A DNA stretch of 38,061 nt, taken from assembly GCA_001873285.1 (NCBI GenBank), contig MNYV01000177.1, forward strand, positions 1-38,061, written 5' to 3'. The position numbers and the translations under genes are program-made. This stretch comes from Nitrospirae bacterium CG2_30_53_67 (GTDB lineage: Bacteria; CG2-30-53-67). The notes beneath the pieces are model-generated. The model was not told the origin of the DNA. It did not search any database and saw only the letters and a program-made list of their open reading frames with translations. This document shows positions 9,000-17,576 of the stretch, one piece after another. Each line of letters opens with the position of its first letter. Position 1 is the first letter of the stretch.

Positions 9000-9776
9000 A
9001 TGAGAAACATATTAACGGCTCTTACGGTCTTGATCATGTTATTGATGTTTACGGGGTGTGCAAAAAACAAAACAGCCGTTCATCCTGGCGATATTGAAAA
9101 AAAACAAGAAACTGTTTCGGACGAGAAGCTTAGAGTATCCGAATTTACCCTCGGCCCGGGCGATCAACTGGAGATAACGGTCTGGGGCGTCGAGGATATG
9201 GACAGAAAGATACTGGTCGGCCCGACGGGTTTCATCTCCTATCCGTTTGTTGGGGACATCCAGACGAACGGTATGAGTATATTCCAGTTAAGGGACAGGA
9301 TTGCCGACGGCCTCGCCGACTACTTTCTCAATCCCAAGGTGAGCGTCAATATTTTATCTTCCAAAAGCAAGAAGATCTATGTATTAGGAGAAGTGGTGAG
9401 GCCCGGGATATTCCAGATGACGGGCGCCAACTCATTAATAGAGGCGATCTCCATGGCCGGCGGATTCACCCAGGATGCCAAGGAGCAAAACGTCCTTCTT
9501 GTCCGAGGAGGCCTGGTTGCCCCGGTACTCCGCTCTCTTGATCTTAAAGCGGCCTTGCGGGAAGGGGATTGGTCGCAGAATATTCTGCTTAAAGCGGGAG
9601 ACATCGTCTATATTCCAGCATCGACCTTTGCCGATACGGAACGCTTTTTCAAACGTATTGCGAGTATCATCTCACCTATTGTCAACCTGGAAACAGGCAT
9701 CGTACTCGAACCCACCGTTGAAAATGTCTTCCATGGAGAGGATGTCGGGAACGCAGTGGTCATTACCCCGAAGTGA
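9000..9776 (+). CDS. Wza-like polysaccharide export lipoprotein
   Basis: Outer-membrane/periplasmic export component for capsule or exopolysaccharide. The 258-residue protein starts with a lipoprotein signal (hydrophobic stretch, then FTGC, Cys at 20). A Poly_export domain follows (about 50-125, FTLGPGDQLEITVWGVEDMD and NPKVSVNI), then an SLBB beta-grasp domain (about 125-205, KKIYVLGEVVRPGIFQM). It is shorter than E. coli Wza (379 residues) and lacks its extra repeats and long C-terminal helix, as is usual for the short export proteins of exosortase-type loci. Its ATG directly follows the stop codon of the preceding fusion gene, so the two are translationally coupled, and a Wzc-like partner follows after 102 bases. 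Confidence 0.92.
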   Translation: MRNILTALTVLIMLLMFTGCAKNKTAVHPGDIEKKQETVSDEKLRVSEFTLGPGDQLEITVWGVEDMDRKILVGPTGFISYPFVGDIQTNGMSIFQLRDRIADGLADYFLNPKVSVNILSSKSKKIYVLGEVVRPGIFQMTGANSLIEAISMAGGFTQDAKEQNVLLVRGGLVAPVLRSLDLKAALREGDWSQNILLKAGDIVYIPASTFADTERFFKRIASIISPIVNLETGIVLEPTVENVFHGEDVGNAVVITPK

Positions 9777-9878
9777 TGTAATAAAAGTTTGATATATAGA
9801 TAGGCGTAGTCATATCTTGAAAATGTCATTCAGAGGGTATTTTTTTTTGCATCATCAGGAAAGTGAGACAATAAGCCT

Positions 9879-11963
9879 ATGGAAATGAGAGCATATTGGG
9901 AAATCCTTTTGAGAAGGAAGTGGATCATCATCATATCCGTTTTGCTCTTGCCGCTGCTGACCTTCGTGATTCTCATCCTCTTGCCGCCTGTTTATCAAAG
10001 TAAGGCTAAACTCCTGATCAATTTAACCAACTTCAAGCAGATGTTCATAAAAAATGTGCCTCCACATCTCGGGCAGATTACGTTTACCGATAAGGATAAG
10101 ATCATGAATAGTATTGAGGCGGCCATTGAAAGCACGCCGGTGGTCGGGAAAGTGATCGAAAAGTTGAATCTGCAAGACAGCAAAGGGGACCTGTTGAAAC
10201 TGGATAACTTTATTGACCCTTCGATCACGACCATTCTTTTCAAAAAAAGAGGGGTGGACATTGAAAACATGAGCGCCACGGAGATATTTGAAATCAGGGG
10301 TTACTCTGCGACGGGTTCCGAGGCAAAGCTGATCGCCGATGAGGTGATTCATCATTTCTCAACAGAAATGGCCGACCAATATCGGAGGCAGATGGCGGAA
10401 ATCAGAAAGGTTTTGGAAAAACGGATTATGGAGGTAGAAGTTCAACTGAAAAGGGAGGAAAAAAGCATTGCGGAATTTAAGACCGCTAATCAACTCTATG
10501 ATGTAACGACTCAGACCAGTATGATGATTTCTGAGATCAAGGATCTTGAAACCGAAAGAGACAAGGCCTCGCGTGCGTTTGAGCAGTCCAAGGCGAGTCT
10601 GAAGAATCTGCAGGAGGCCTCATGGCTGAACCAGCAAAATCTTGGAGATATGACTTCTCATCAATCGGACAACACGGTTATCAGTGGTTATAAGGAACAA
10701 TTGGAGAAGCTTGAAACCAGTCTGGCAAAAATGATAAAGGAAAAAACAGATGAGGATCCGGTAGTCAAAATTACGAAGCATCAGATCGATCTTGTGAAAG
10801 AGAATATCAGAAAGGAAATCTCGAAGAATATTGCTTCACAGTTTTCATCCAGGTTGTCTAATTCCTTGGTGACAGGGTCATCATCCTTTTACAACACACT
10901 TTCAACAAGGTATGCAGATATTATCATTTCGTTAGTGGAAATCGAGACCGGGAAGAAGATTCTGGATACCCAGATCAATTCGAAACAGGAGTCGCTTAGA
11001 AATATTACGGAAAAAACGACAAAGTTGAGTGAGTTACAAAGGCGGGCAGATGACTTGAAAACAGTATATAATTCCATATTTCTCGATCTGGAGACCGTGA
11101 GGAACACTTCAGATTTGGACCTGACCAATGCCATGGTTGTTCAGCCGGCAGATCCTGGAAAATATTATTTTCCTCATACGTTTGATGACTATGAAATTTA
11201 TCTTGGGATCGCCGCTGTTGCCGGCATATTTCTGGGAATATTTTTTGCGTTCCTTTACGATTACCTCGATCGTACCCTTAAAACTCTCGATGAAACCAAG
11301 AAGGTCCTCAATCAGGGAATCGTTGTGAAGTTTCCCAAAGTCAAAAGATCGCAATTGAACATTCTTGAAACGACTCAGTCTCCATTTACCGAGCCTATTT
11401 ATAATTTTTTTACACAAGCGAACGGCTTCAGAAATGCGAAAGGCGGACAAGCCATTGCCGTGGTCAGTACATCAGGCAAGGCCGGAAACTCCACTGTGGC
11501 CGTTCACGCCGCGTGCGTCTTGGCTCGTGGGAACAAACGGGTTCTTCTGGTAGACGGTAACCTGCGCGGGCCCGTTCTCCATGAGGCATTCAATATACCC
11601 AACGATAAGGGGCTCAGCGACTATCTTTTAAACGGCCTGGCGGCCCAGGATATTGTCAGTAAAACGTTTGAAAACAATCTGGATATGATTACGGCCGGTT
11701 CGGTATGGATGGAGAGCCCTCAGATCCATCTGCAATCCAAGAAATTTGAAAAGCTTCTTGAAGAGATGTTGAAGCTCTATGATTTCATATTGTTCGATAC
11801 CCCGCCTTTTTCATCCGGCGCTGATGGATTGATCATATCCATTTATGCACGAAAGGTCATATTAGTCGTCAGACAAGGTCGAACCCCTCAGAAAGCAGCC
11901 AAAGAACTGGTGAATATGCTTGAAAAGGAAAATGCCGCAGTATGGGGCGTTGTGGTCATATAA
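9879..11963 (+). CDS. Wzc-like chain-length/co-polymerase protein with degenerate BY-kinase domain
   Basis: Inner-membrane polysaccharide co-polymerase of 694 residues. It has a Wzz domain with a first membrane helix (about 15-37), a long periplasmic region with coiled coils (about 165-400), a second membrane helix (about 440-462), then a cytoplasmic CpsD/BY-kinase-like domain (about 520-694). In that domain the Walker A loop reads SGKAGNST: the position of the catalytic Lys in PGEGKST is Asn537. Walker A' reads LLVDGNLRGP, where D-A-D is typical. Walker B (ILFDTPP) is kept. There is no Tyr cluster at the C-terminus. Chain-length control is likely; autophosphorylation is doubtful. A GGAAAGTGAG ribosome site precedes ATG. 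Confidence 0.88.
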   Translation: MEMRAYWEILLRRKWIIIISVLLLPLLTFVILILLPPVYQSKAKLLINLTNFKQMFIKNVPPHLGQITFTDKDKIMNSIEAAIESTPVVGKVIEKLNLQDSKGDLLKLDNFIDPSITTILFKKRGVDIENMSATEIFEIRGYSATGSEAKLIADEVIHHFSTEMADQYRRQMAEIRKVLEKRIMEVEVQLKREEKSIAEFKTANQLYDVTTQTSMMISEIKDLETERDKASRAFEQSKASLKNLQEASWLNQQNLGDMTSHQSDNTVISGYKEQLEKLETSLAKMIKEKTDEDPVVKITKHQIDLVKENIRKEISKNIASQFSSRLSNSLVTGSSSFYNTLSTRYADIIISLVEIETGKKILDTQINSKQESLRNITEKTTKLSELQRRADDLKTVYNSIFLDLETVRNTSDLDLTNAMVVQPADPGKYYFPHTFDDYEIYLGIAAVAGIFLGIFFAFLYDYLDRTLKTLDETKKVLNQGIVVKFPKVKRSQLNILETTQSPFTEPIYNFFTQANGFRNAKGGQAIAVVSTSGKAGNSTVAVHAACVLARGNKRVLLVDGNLRGPVLHEAFNIPNDKGLSDYLLNGLAAQDIVSKTFENNLDMITAGSVWMESPQIHLQSKKFEKLLEEMLKLYDFILFDTPPFSSGADGLIISIYARKVILVVRQGRTPQKAAKELVNMLEKENAAVWGVVVI

Positions 11964-11972
11964 CCAATTATC

Positions 11973-12932
11973 ATGATAATTCGAGAGAATTTTGCAAGGG
12001 ATGTCCTAAGGCTGATCGTCTGGTATCCCGTAAGATGGATGGTTAGAATGGCTCCCCTGAAATACTCCCTGAATGTCTTAAGAGGGATGGGCGACCTTCA
12101 TTATTTTTTGTCAAGGGGGAAGAGGGCCGCCCTATTGAATAACCTGAAAATGATTTTCCGAGATCCGGCGAAGACCGGAACAAATTTTTTTCCTCATACA
12201 ATAAGGGAGTATTTCAGAAACCATTATGTGAACCGGCTGCATATCTTTCTTTTCCCGAGACTCAATAAAAAAAACATTGATCAGGTCCACACCTTCGAGG
12301 GGATGGATCACTTGAATAAGGCCCTTGCCTTGGGGAGGGGCTGTATATTGCTTCACCCCCATTTCGGGCCCTTGTTCCTGCCCGTCCATGCCCTGGGACT
12401 GGAAGGCTATCCCGTGGCGGCGCTCCTGCTGACGATCAATGAGGGATTAAGTTTCATGGGAAGGCATATTGCCTATAAGTTACGTGTAAAATATGAGAAG
12501 AAGATGAAGGCCCATCTGATTTATGCGGATTCGTTTTTAAGGCCTTTATTCCAATGTCTGAAACAAAACATGGTGGTTTTTTCAATCGGAGACGGCTCTG
12601 ACGGCGGAAGACGCCTGGGCAAATTTGCCGAAAGAGAATTTTTAGGGAAGAAAATGCTGTTTCCACGCGGCCCCGCGCTCCTTTCAAAGAAAACAGGCGC
12701 GCCGATCATCCCCATTTTTACGGTTCTTCAGGAGGATGGCCGCTACAAGACGACCATCCATGAGCCGATCAACTTGAATTCCGATGCCAGCGAAGATGAG
12801 ATCGCTTCCATATTTATAGCAAAGATGGAGTCTTATGTGCAAAGATACCCGCACCTCTGGCATTTCTGGGATGAGTTTGAAGAGAGGATCCGCTGCAATA
12901 TGAACCATTCAAACGATCAGGCCGTTCAATGA
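11973..12932 (+). CDS. LpxL/HtrB-like acyltransferase family protein (first copy)
   Basis: A 319-residue member of the lauroyl/lysophospholipid acyltransferase family. Typical members transfer an acyl chain from acyl-ACP or acyl-CoA to lipid A or a glycolipid at the inner membrane. The core shows GRGCILLHPHFGPLF (120s-135) and later a conserved basic FPRGPALLSKKTGAPIIPIF segment. Known members have H-x4-E/D (often HxGNWE). Here the His is 130 but the acid position is Phe135, so catalysis is uncertain or uses another residue. The stop overlaps the flippase start (ATGA, 4 bases), implying coupling. A second relative lies at 20783. The gene context suggests acylation of the glycan or its lipid carrier, not of lipid A. 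Confidence 0.8.
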   Translation: MIIRENFARDVLRLIVWYPVRWMVRMAPLKYSLNVLRGMGDLHYFLSRGKRAALLNNLKMIFRDPAKTGTNFFPHTIREYFRNHYVNRLHIFLFPRLNKKNIDQVHTFEGMDHLNKALALGRGCILLHPHFGPLFLPVHALGLEGYPVAALLLTINEGLSFMGRHIAYKLRVKYEKKMKAHLIYADSFLRPLFQCLKQNMVVFSIGDGSDGGRRLGKFAEREFLGKKMLFPRGPALLSKKTGAPIIPIFTVLQEDGRYKTTIHEPINLNSDASEDEIASIFIAKMESYVQRYPHLWHFWDEFEERIRCNMNHSNDQAVQ

Positions 12933-14377
12933 ATCAAGTCAGAAAGATAGCAAAAAATTCCTTTTTTGTTCTGACCGCCAGGGTGATGGAAGCCGTTTTC
13001 AACCTTCTCATCATGACGCAGATCGCCCGCTACCTTGGAATTGACGGTTTTGGGGTTTATTCCCTTGTGCTTGCCGTTGCCTGGGTCTTATCTCCCATGC
13101 TCTTTCTCGGATTAAATCAGATCCTTGCAAGAGACGTTGCTGTAGACAGGGGAAGGACATCGGATCTGCTCGGGAACGCCCTGGTTCTGAACCTGCTGAT
13201 GGTCATCCCTGTGATGGTTTGCACGATGCCGGTCATTTATATGTTTGGAATGGACAGAGTCTCCATCATCGCTCTCTTGATCTCAATAGGTTATTTCATT
13301 ATCGATGCTTTTGTTAGAAACTTTTTCGGAGTGATCATTGCTTTTGAGGAGATGAAATACCTGGCATGGATCACACTGATCAATGTCTTGACCGAGCTGG
13401 TATTGGTTCTGCTCGTCGTTCATTTTGATCTTGGGTTTCTCAGCATCTTTCTTGCGTCGGGCTCCGCCGGTCTGATCAGCCTCTTTGCCTGTCTGCTGTT
13501 GTTCAAGAAGCATTTTCTGCTGCCCAGGATACGAATTCATTTCAAAAAGCTTTATGATCTCTTCGTGACCTGCCTGCCGCTCATGATCTCTCTTTTTCTG
13601 ATCAACGGCTTTCTTTATGTAGACGTCTTTGTGCTGAAATTTATGGGGAGTAATGCCGATGTCGGACTTTTCCAGGCGCCGCATAAGATATTGATGAGAA
13701 TGCAGGTGCTGCCGATGGCTTTTTTTGTAGTCCTTCTTCCGGTTTTCTCCCGTCTTGCGCAAACAAACGAGACCCTTAAAAATTTCAGGAAGCTATATGC
13801 AAAAACCTTCAAGATGACGTTGATCTTCGCCCTCCCGATTACCGTTGTCGGGGTTGCCTTTTCTGATCAAATCGTCTTCTTTTTATTCGGCCTGGAATTT
13901 GCCGGGTCGGGTTTATCCCTATCCATACTTCTGTGCGCATTCCCCTTCCTCTGTCTTACGACCCTCTGCAGGTATTTGTTGATCGCACTAAAAAAGCAGA
14001 AGCTGGTCATGTTTTCCGACGGGGTTTGCCTGCTGACCAATTTCGTTTTGGATATTATTTTAGTGCCTCGATTTGGATTCATCGGCGCCAGTTTTGGAAC
14101 CTTATTCGCACTGGTTATTCAGTCTCTCACAAACTACGTCCTTCTCTCAGAACATTCGCGTGACGTCTCCTGGCTGGAAACCGTTCTTGCACCCGTCGCC
14201 GCTGCTGTTATATTTGTCTTGTTCTTATTCGGGACAGGCAGAGAGGATCATATGATCCTGCTCCCGGTGGGCATGGCCCTCTATATCGGAACGTTATTTA
14301 TTTCCAAGGGATTTTCATCGGAAGATATGAGCTGCATCAAAAAAATATTAAGTTATAAAAAGGGCCTTCAGAAGTGA
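12929..14377 (+). CDS. Wzx-like oligosaccharide flippase (MATE/PST superfamily)
   Basis: Integral membrane protein of 482 residues with about 12-14 hydrophobic helices spread along its length. It opens with the typical N-terminus of the polysaccharide transporter family: IAKNSFFVLTARVMEAVFNL, then ARYLGIDGFGVYSLVLA. It should move the undecaprenyl-linked repeat unit from the cytoplasmic to the periplasmic face of the inner membrane. The gene starts inside the end of the acyltransferase gene (4-base ATGA overlap). The locus also has a phosphoglycosyltransferase, a ligase/polymerase and an export pair, so it fits a Wzx/Wzy-type pathway. Confidence 0.92.
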   Translation: MNQVRKIAKNSFFVLTARVMEAVFNLLIMTQIARYLGIDGFGVYSLVLAVAWVLSPMLFLGLNQILARDVAVDRGRTSDLLGNALVLNLLMVIPVMVCTMPVIYMFGMDRVSIIALLISIGYFIIDAFVRNFFGVIIAFEEMKYLAWITLINVLTELVLVLLVVHFDLGFLSIFLASGSAGLISLFACLLLFKKHFLLPRIRIHFKKLYDLFVTCLPLMISLFLINGFLYVDVFVLKFMGSNADVGLFQAPHKILMRMQVLPMAFFVVLLPVFSRLAQTNETLKNFRKLYAKTFKMTLIFALPITVVGVAFSDQIVFFLFGLEFAGSGLSLSILLCAFPFLCLTTLCRYLLIALKKQKLVMFSDGVCLLTNFVLDIILVPRFGFIGASFGTLFALVIQSLTNYVLLSEHSRDVSWLETVLAPVAAAVIFVLFLFGTGREDHMILLPVGMALYIGTLFISKGFSSEDMSCIKKILSYKKGLQK

Positions 14378-14424
14378 TATGCATAACCTGTGAAAACTTA
14401 TAGACAGGAGGTTTGAATCCAAGT

Positions 14425-15762
14425 ATGAACATCGTCATCTTATTAATCGATGCACTGAGGGCCGATCACCTGGGATGTTACAGGTATCCCAAGAAGACTT
14501 CCCCGCATATGGATCGTATTGCCGAGAAAAGCGCTTTATTCGAAAACGCCATATCCCAGACCAACTGGACGCTCCCTTCTCTATACTCCCTGATGACGGG
14601 GAGGTATCCATCGAGCCTGCAGATTTCATGGTGGGATCAGAAAATCAATGAGAAATTTACCGTGCTTCCTCAACTCCTCGCGGAGAATGGATATCATACG
14701 GGTTTATATACCCCCTTTAAGGCGCTCCTCAATCCCAAGTCTTTTTGCAGCCACTTCCATGAGACCAGACAAATCAAGACTCAGGATCATATCCCTGCGG
14801 TCATGAAGGACTGGGTGAAACGGCATGAGCATTCCTTTTTGCTCTTTCACATCGGGGAGTACGTCCATGAGCCCTTTTTTGCAGACAAGAAATATGTAAG
14901 CATGTTTTTGGATGATGATATTGATGCTGAGAAGATATCCGGATCAAACGTCATAGATTCATTAACATCAAGAACCAGCGCATTCAAGAATATACGAAAA
15001 CTCATCATGAAGATTAATGCCGGAATGATCAGGCTTTCAAAGGCAGAGATCCAATATCTCATGAGCGCGTATGATGCCGGTATTTTCTGCGTTGATGAGA
15101 TGGTCGGACAAATTTACAATGTGATGAGGGAGCAGAGCAAAGACTATCTTTTTATCATCACGGCGGACCATGGGCAGGCGTTTATGGAGCACAACTTTTT
15201 CGGGCATGGGTTGTCGCTCTATGAAGAGCTGATCCATGTACCGCTGATCGCCGATTTCAACGGCAGGCATTCCCTGCGGGTCCCGGATCCGGTTCAGTTA
15301 ATGGATTTGTGTCCGACGATCCTGGACTTGCTGAAACTCTCTCCTAAAAGCCCGTTGAATGGGGACTCGCTGATGCCGCTTCTGAACCACCACCGCTTCC
15401 CCGACAGGGGATGCATCTCCGAAAGTTATCCATACCTGTCCTTGAGAAAAGCCGATTATAAACTGATCACCAAGCACACCAGGCTTGCAAACGCTGATGA
15501 GATTTTCAACCCGGTTGAAAAATCCTGGAAGAAGAAATTATTGACAAGATTTCTACATTATCTTCCGGACAAGCTGTTCAATTTAAATGAAGATCCCGGC
15601 GAAAGACACAATATCAGGCGAAGGGAGCCTGCGGTCTATGGGACTCTTGTGGCGGAGATCAACGAGATTGCGAAGCGTTTCAACACGGAGGACCTGCGGC
15701 CGGAAGAGGTCGGCATAGATGAAGAAATCAAAAAACAGTTGATCGATCTCGGATATTTGTAA
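14425..15762 (+). CDS. Sulfatase-like alkaline-phosphatase-superfamily protein, no signal peptide
   Basis: A 445-residue metal-dependent hydrolase or transferase of the sulfatase/alkaline-phosphatase superfamily. Metal ligands are visible in ILLIDALRADHLG (Asp9) and ITADHGQAFMEHNFFGHG. The nucleophile region reads NWTLPSLYSLMTGRYP: Thr49 stands where true sulfatases have Cys or Ser in CxPxR. So it is not a formylglycine sulfatase; a phosphodiesterase or phosphotransferase of the Thr type is more likely. It lacks an export signal or membrane helix, so it seems cytoplasmic. The ATG at 14425 is preferred over TTG at 14413, which lies only one base after GGAGG. It ends in IDLGYL, much like the protein at 19072. 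Confidence 0.83.
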   Translation: MNIVILLIDALRADHLGCYRYPKKTSPHMDRIAEKSALFENAISQTNWTLPSLYSLMTGRYPSSLQISWWDQKINEKFTVLPQLLAENGYHTGLYTPFKALLNPKSFCSHFHETRQIKTQDHIPAVMKDWVKRHEHSFLLFHIGEYVHEPFFADKKYVSMFLDDDIDAEKISGSNVIDSLTSRTSAFKNIRKLIMKINAGMIRLSKAEIQYLMSAYDAGIFCVDEMVGQIYNVMREQSKDYLFIITADHGQAFMEHNFFGHGLSLYEELIHVPLIADFNGRHSLRVPDPVQLMDLCPTILDLLKLSPKSPLNGDSLMPLLNHHRFPDRGCISESYPYLSLRKADYKLITKHTRLANADEIFNPVEKSWKKKLLTRFLHYLPDKLFNLNEDPGERHNIRRREPAVYGTLVAEINEIAKRFNTEDLRPEEVGIDEEIKKQLIDLGYL

Positions 15763-15815
15763 TAATATATAAATTTTAAGCCGTATTCTTCATTCAGATG
15801 CAAGCGGGGGAAGAC

Positions 15816-17558
15816 ATGGGAAAACATAAGGTCCGGCGGATATTTCTTTTGTTTCTCTTCGTACTTACTGCTCAGTGCGCGACCCGGAATGCTTCATCAC
15901 AGGTTATGCGGCAGGATGTCATGGAGAAGGCGCAGAAGGTCAAGGAACTCATCAGAATGAAGCAGGCCCGGGGGGAAGATGTTTCCGCCGCTCTTTTCAA
16001 GGCACGGCAGGCGAAAAGATCTTTTAAGAGCGGTGATGTTTCAACAGCCGACCGGTTATTGGATGAAGCGCTTGTTTCTCTTGGAGAGAGCAGCGAGGCG
16101 GAGGTTAAAAGACCCATGCCGTCTTTACAGTACTCCCAATCGACTCAGATATACGAACCCGAAGGAATAGAGAAGACAATCAGTCTCAATCTTGGTTTGA
16201 AGAAGGCTTACCTGGTCAATCTTGATCCAAGGTTCAAAAGGGGCAAGGATATCTCCGGTTTTGATCGTGCGTTGAAGATGGTTCCAGCGGAGATTAAAGA
16301 CGGCCTACTCTCTTTGAAGATCGGAGCGGCGCCCATTTTTATTTTAGAGGACAAGCCGGCAATTCCATTTCGAAGAGTTGAGCCCACTTACGACTCTCCT
16401 TTTGGTTTTCATCCTGCAAAAGTTGAAGACATGAAAGATCCATACCAATATGCACATGATATCGGGGTGAGCTGGCACAGAATGAAACGGTATTTCATCT
16501 GGCCGTTGATTCAGAAGGACTTGACACGGAAGGAATATGACTGGACTTTCTACGATCATGAGATCCAAGAGGCTCAGGGTCTATACCTGCTCTGCAACAT
16601 TATTGCGGGACCCCCTTTGACTTCGGAAAGTGCTTCAAAAATCAGGAAGCAAGGGGTCAATCTGAATCTATATATGCAAAAGGATTCCTACCTGCCCGTC
16701 AACCAGAAGGCATATATGGACTTCGTGACCGCCACTGTTGAACGCTATGACGGCGACGGGATCAACGACATGCCTGGACTGACAAGGCCCGTTAAATACT
16801 GGCAGATCGGAAATGAGCCTCATCCCAAAGTCAAGGATTTCGCAGAGTTCGTGAAGATGACGAGTACGGCGATCAAGAAGGCGGACCCTACGGCAAAGGT
16901 TGTGATCGGCGGCGCCTTACTGCAGGAAATGCAGAATCCCACGATATTTGATATGCATTTCCTTAAGATACTGGAAGATCTGAAGGGCGGATATATTGAT
17001 GTCATTGATTTTCACTGGGGTGGTGAGGCTTCCGGTAATTACAGGGGATACAAGGATATCTACGACCATCTCAGACGCAGGCTGAGTGAGATGGGCTTCC
17101 CTCCGGATATGCCCGTATGGATCACCGAAATGAGCAGTTACAGCGGTGATCCGGTCAAACTCTCTTTTCAACCCTGGGATCCCAAGCCGCAGACTGAATC
17201 GCAGCAGGCATCGGATTTAATCAAGAGATATGTCTTTGGGACTTCGATCGGTATCAAAAAGATTTTCTGGGCCTGGGGCATGGTAGAGGGATTCAAGAAT
17301 AATGACTCCTATTTCGATCATACGGGACTGATTTATGACGGGAAATTTTCCGATGACGATGGATATGGAGTAAAAAAACTTGCTTACTACAGCTATAAAC
17401 TCATGACCGGATTGCTCGACGGGAGTGATTGGAACAGCATCGGAATCATCAAAAACGGTGAAGACGATATCTATGCATATAAGTTTATCCGGAAAAGAAC
17501 GGGGAAACCGGTCTATGTCGTTTGGTGGGACTATTCCCATGAAAAAACAGCAAGATGA
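15816..17558 (+). CDS. Lipoprotein glycoside hydrolase (clan GH-A, PslG/GH39-like)
   Basis: A 580-residue secreted protein. A hydrophobic signal ends in LTAQC, a probable lipobox. A helical region follows (about 30-95, rich in Lys, Ala and Glu), then a small beta domain, then a (beta/alpha)8 hydrolase domain from about residue 195. The domain carries the clan GH-A acid/base in IGNEPHP (Glu334) and the nucleophile in WITEMSS (Glu438). PslG-type hydrolases in other exopolysaccharide loci trim the polymer in the periplasm and help its release, so that role is inferred here. ATG 15816 has GCGGGGGAAG just upstream; the ATG at 15798 has none. The ligase gene starts 18 bases downstream. Confidence 0.82.
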   Translation: MGKHKVRRIFLLFLFVLTAQCATRNASSQVMRQDVMEKAQKVKELIRMKQARGEDVSAALFKARQAKRSFKSGDVSTADRLLDEALVSLGESSEAEVKRPMPSLQYSQSTQIYEPEGIEKTISLNLGLKKAYLVNLDPRFKRGKDISGFDRALKMVPAEIKDGLLSLKIGAAPIFILEDKPAIPFRRVEPTYDSPFGFHPAKVEDMKDPYQYAHDIGVSWHRMKRYFIWPLIQKDLTRKEYDWTFYDHEIQEAQGLYLLCNIIAGPPLTSESASKIRKQGVNLNLYMQKDSYLPVNQKAYMDFVTATVERYDGDGINDMPGLTRPVKYWQIGNEPHPKVKDFAEFVKMTSTAIKKADPTAKVVIGGALLQEMQNPTIFDMHFLKILEDLKGGYIDVIDFHWGGEASGNYRGYKDIYDHLRRRLSEMGFPPDMPVWITEMSSYSGDPVKLSFQPWDPKPQTESQQASDLIKRYVFGTSIGIKKIFWAWGMVEGFKNNDSYFDHTGLIYDGKFSDDDGYGVKKLAYYSYKLMTGLLDGSDWNSIGIIKNGEDDIYAYKFIRKRTGKPVYVVWWDYSHEKTAR

Positions 17559-17576
17559 TGATGGGAATATCCGCCG

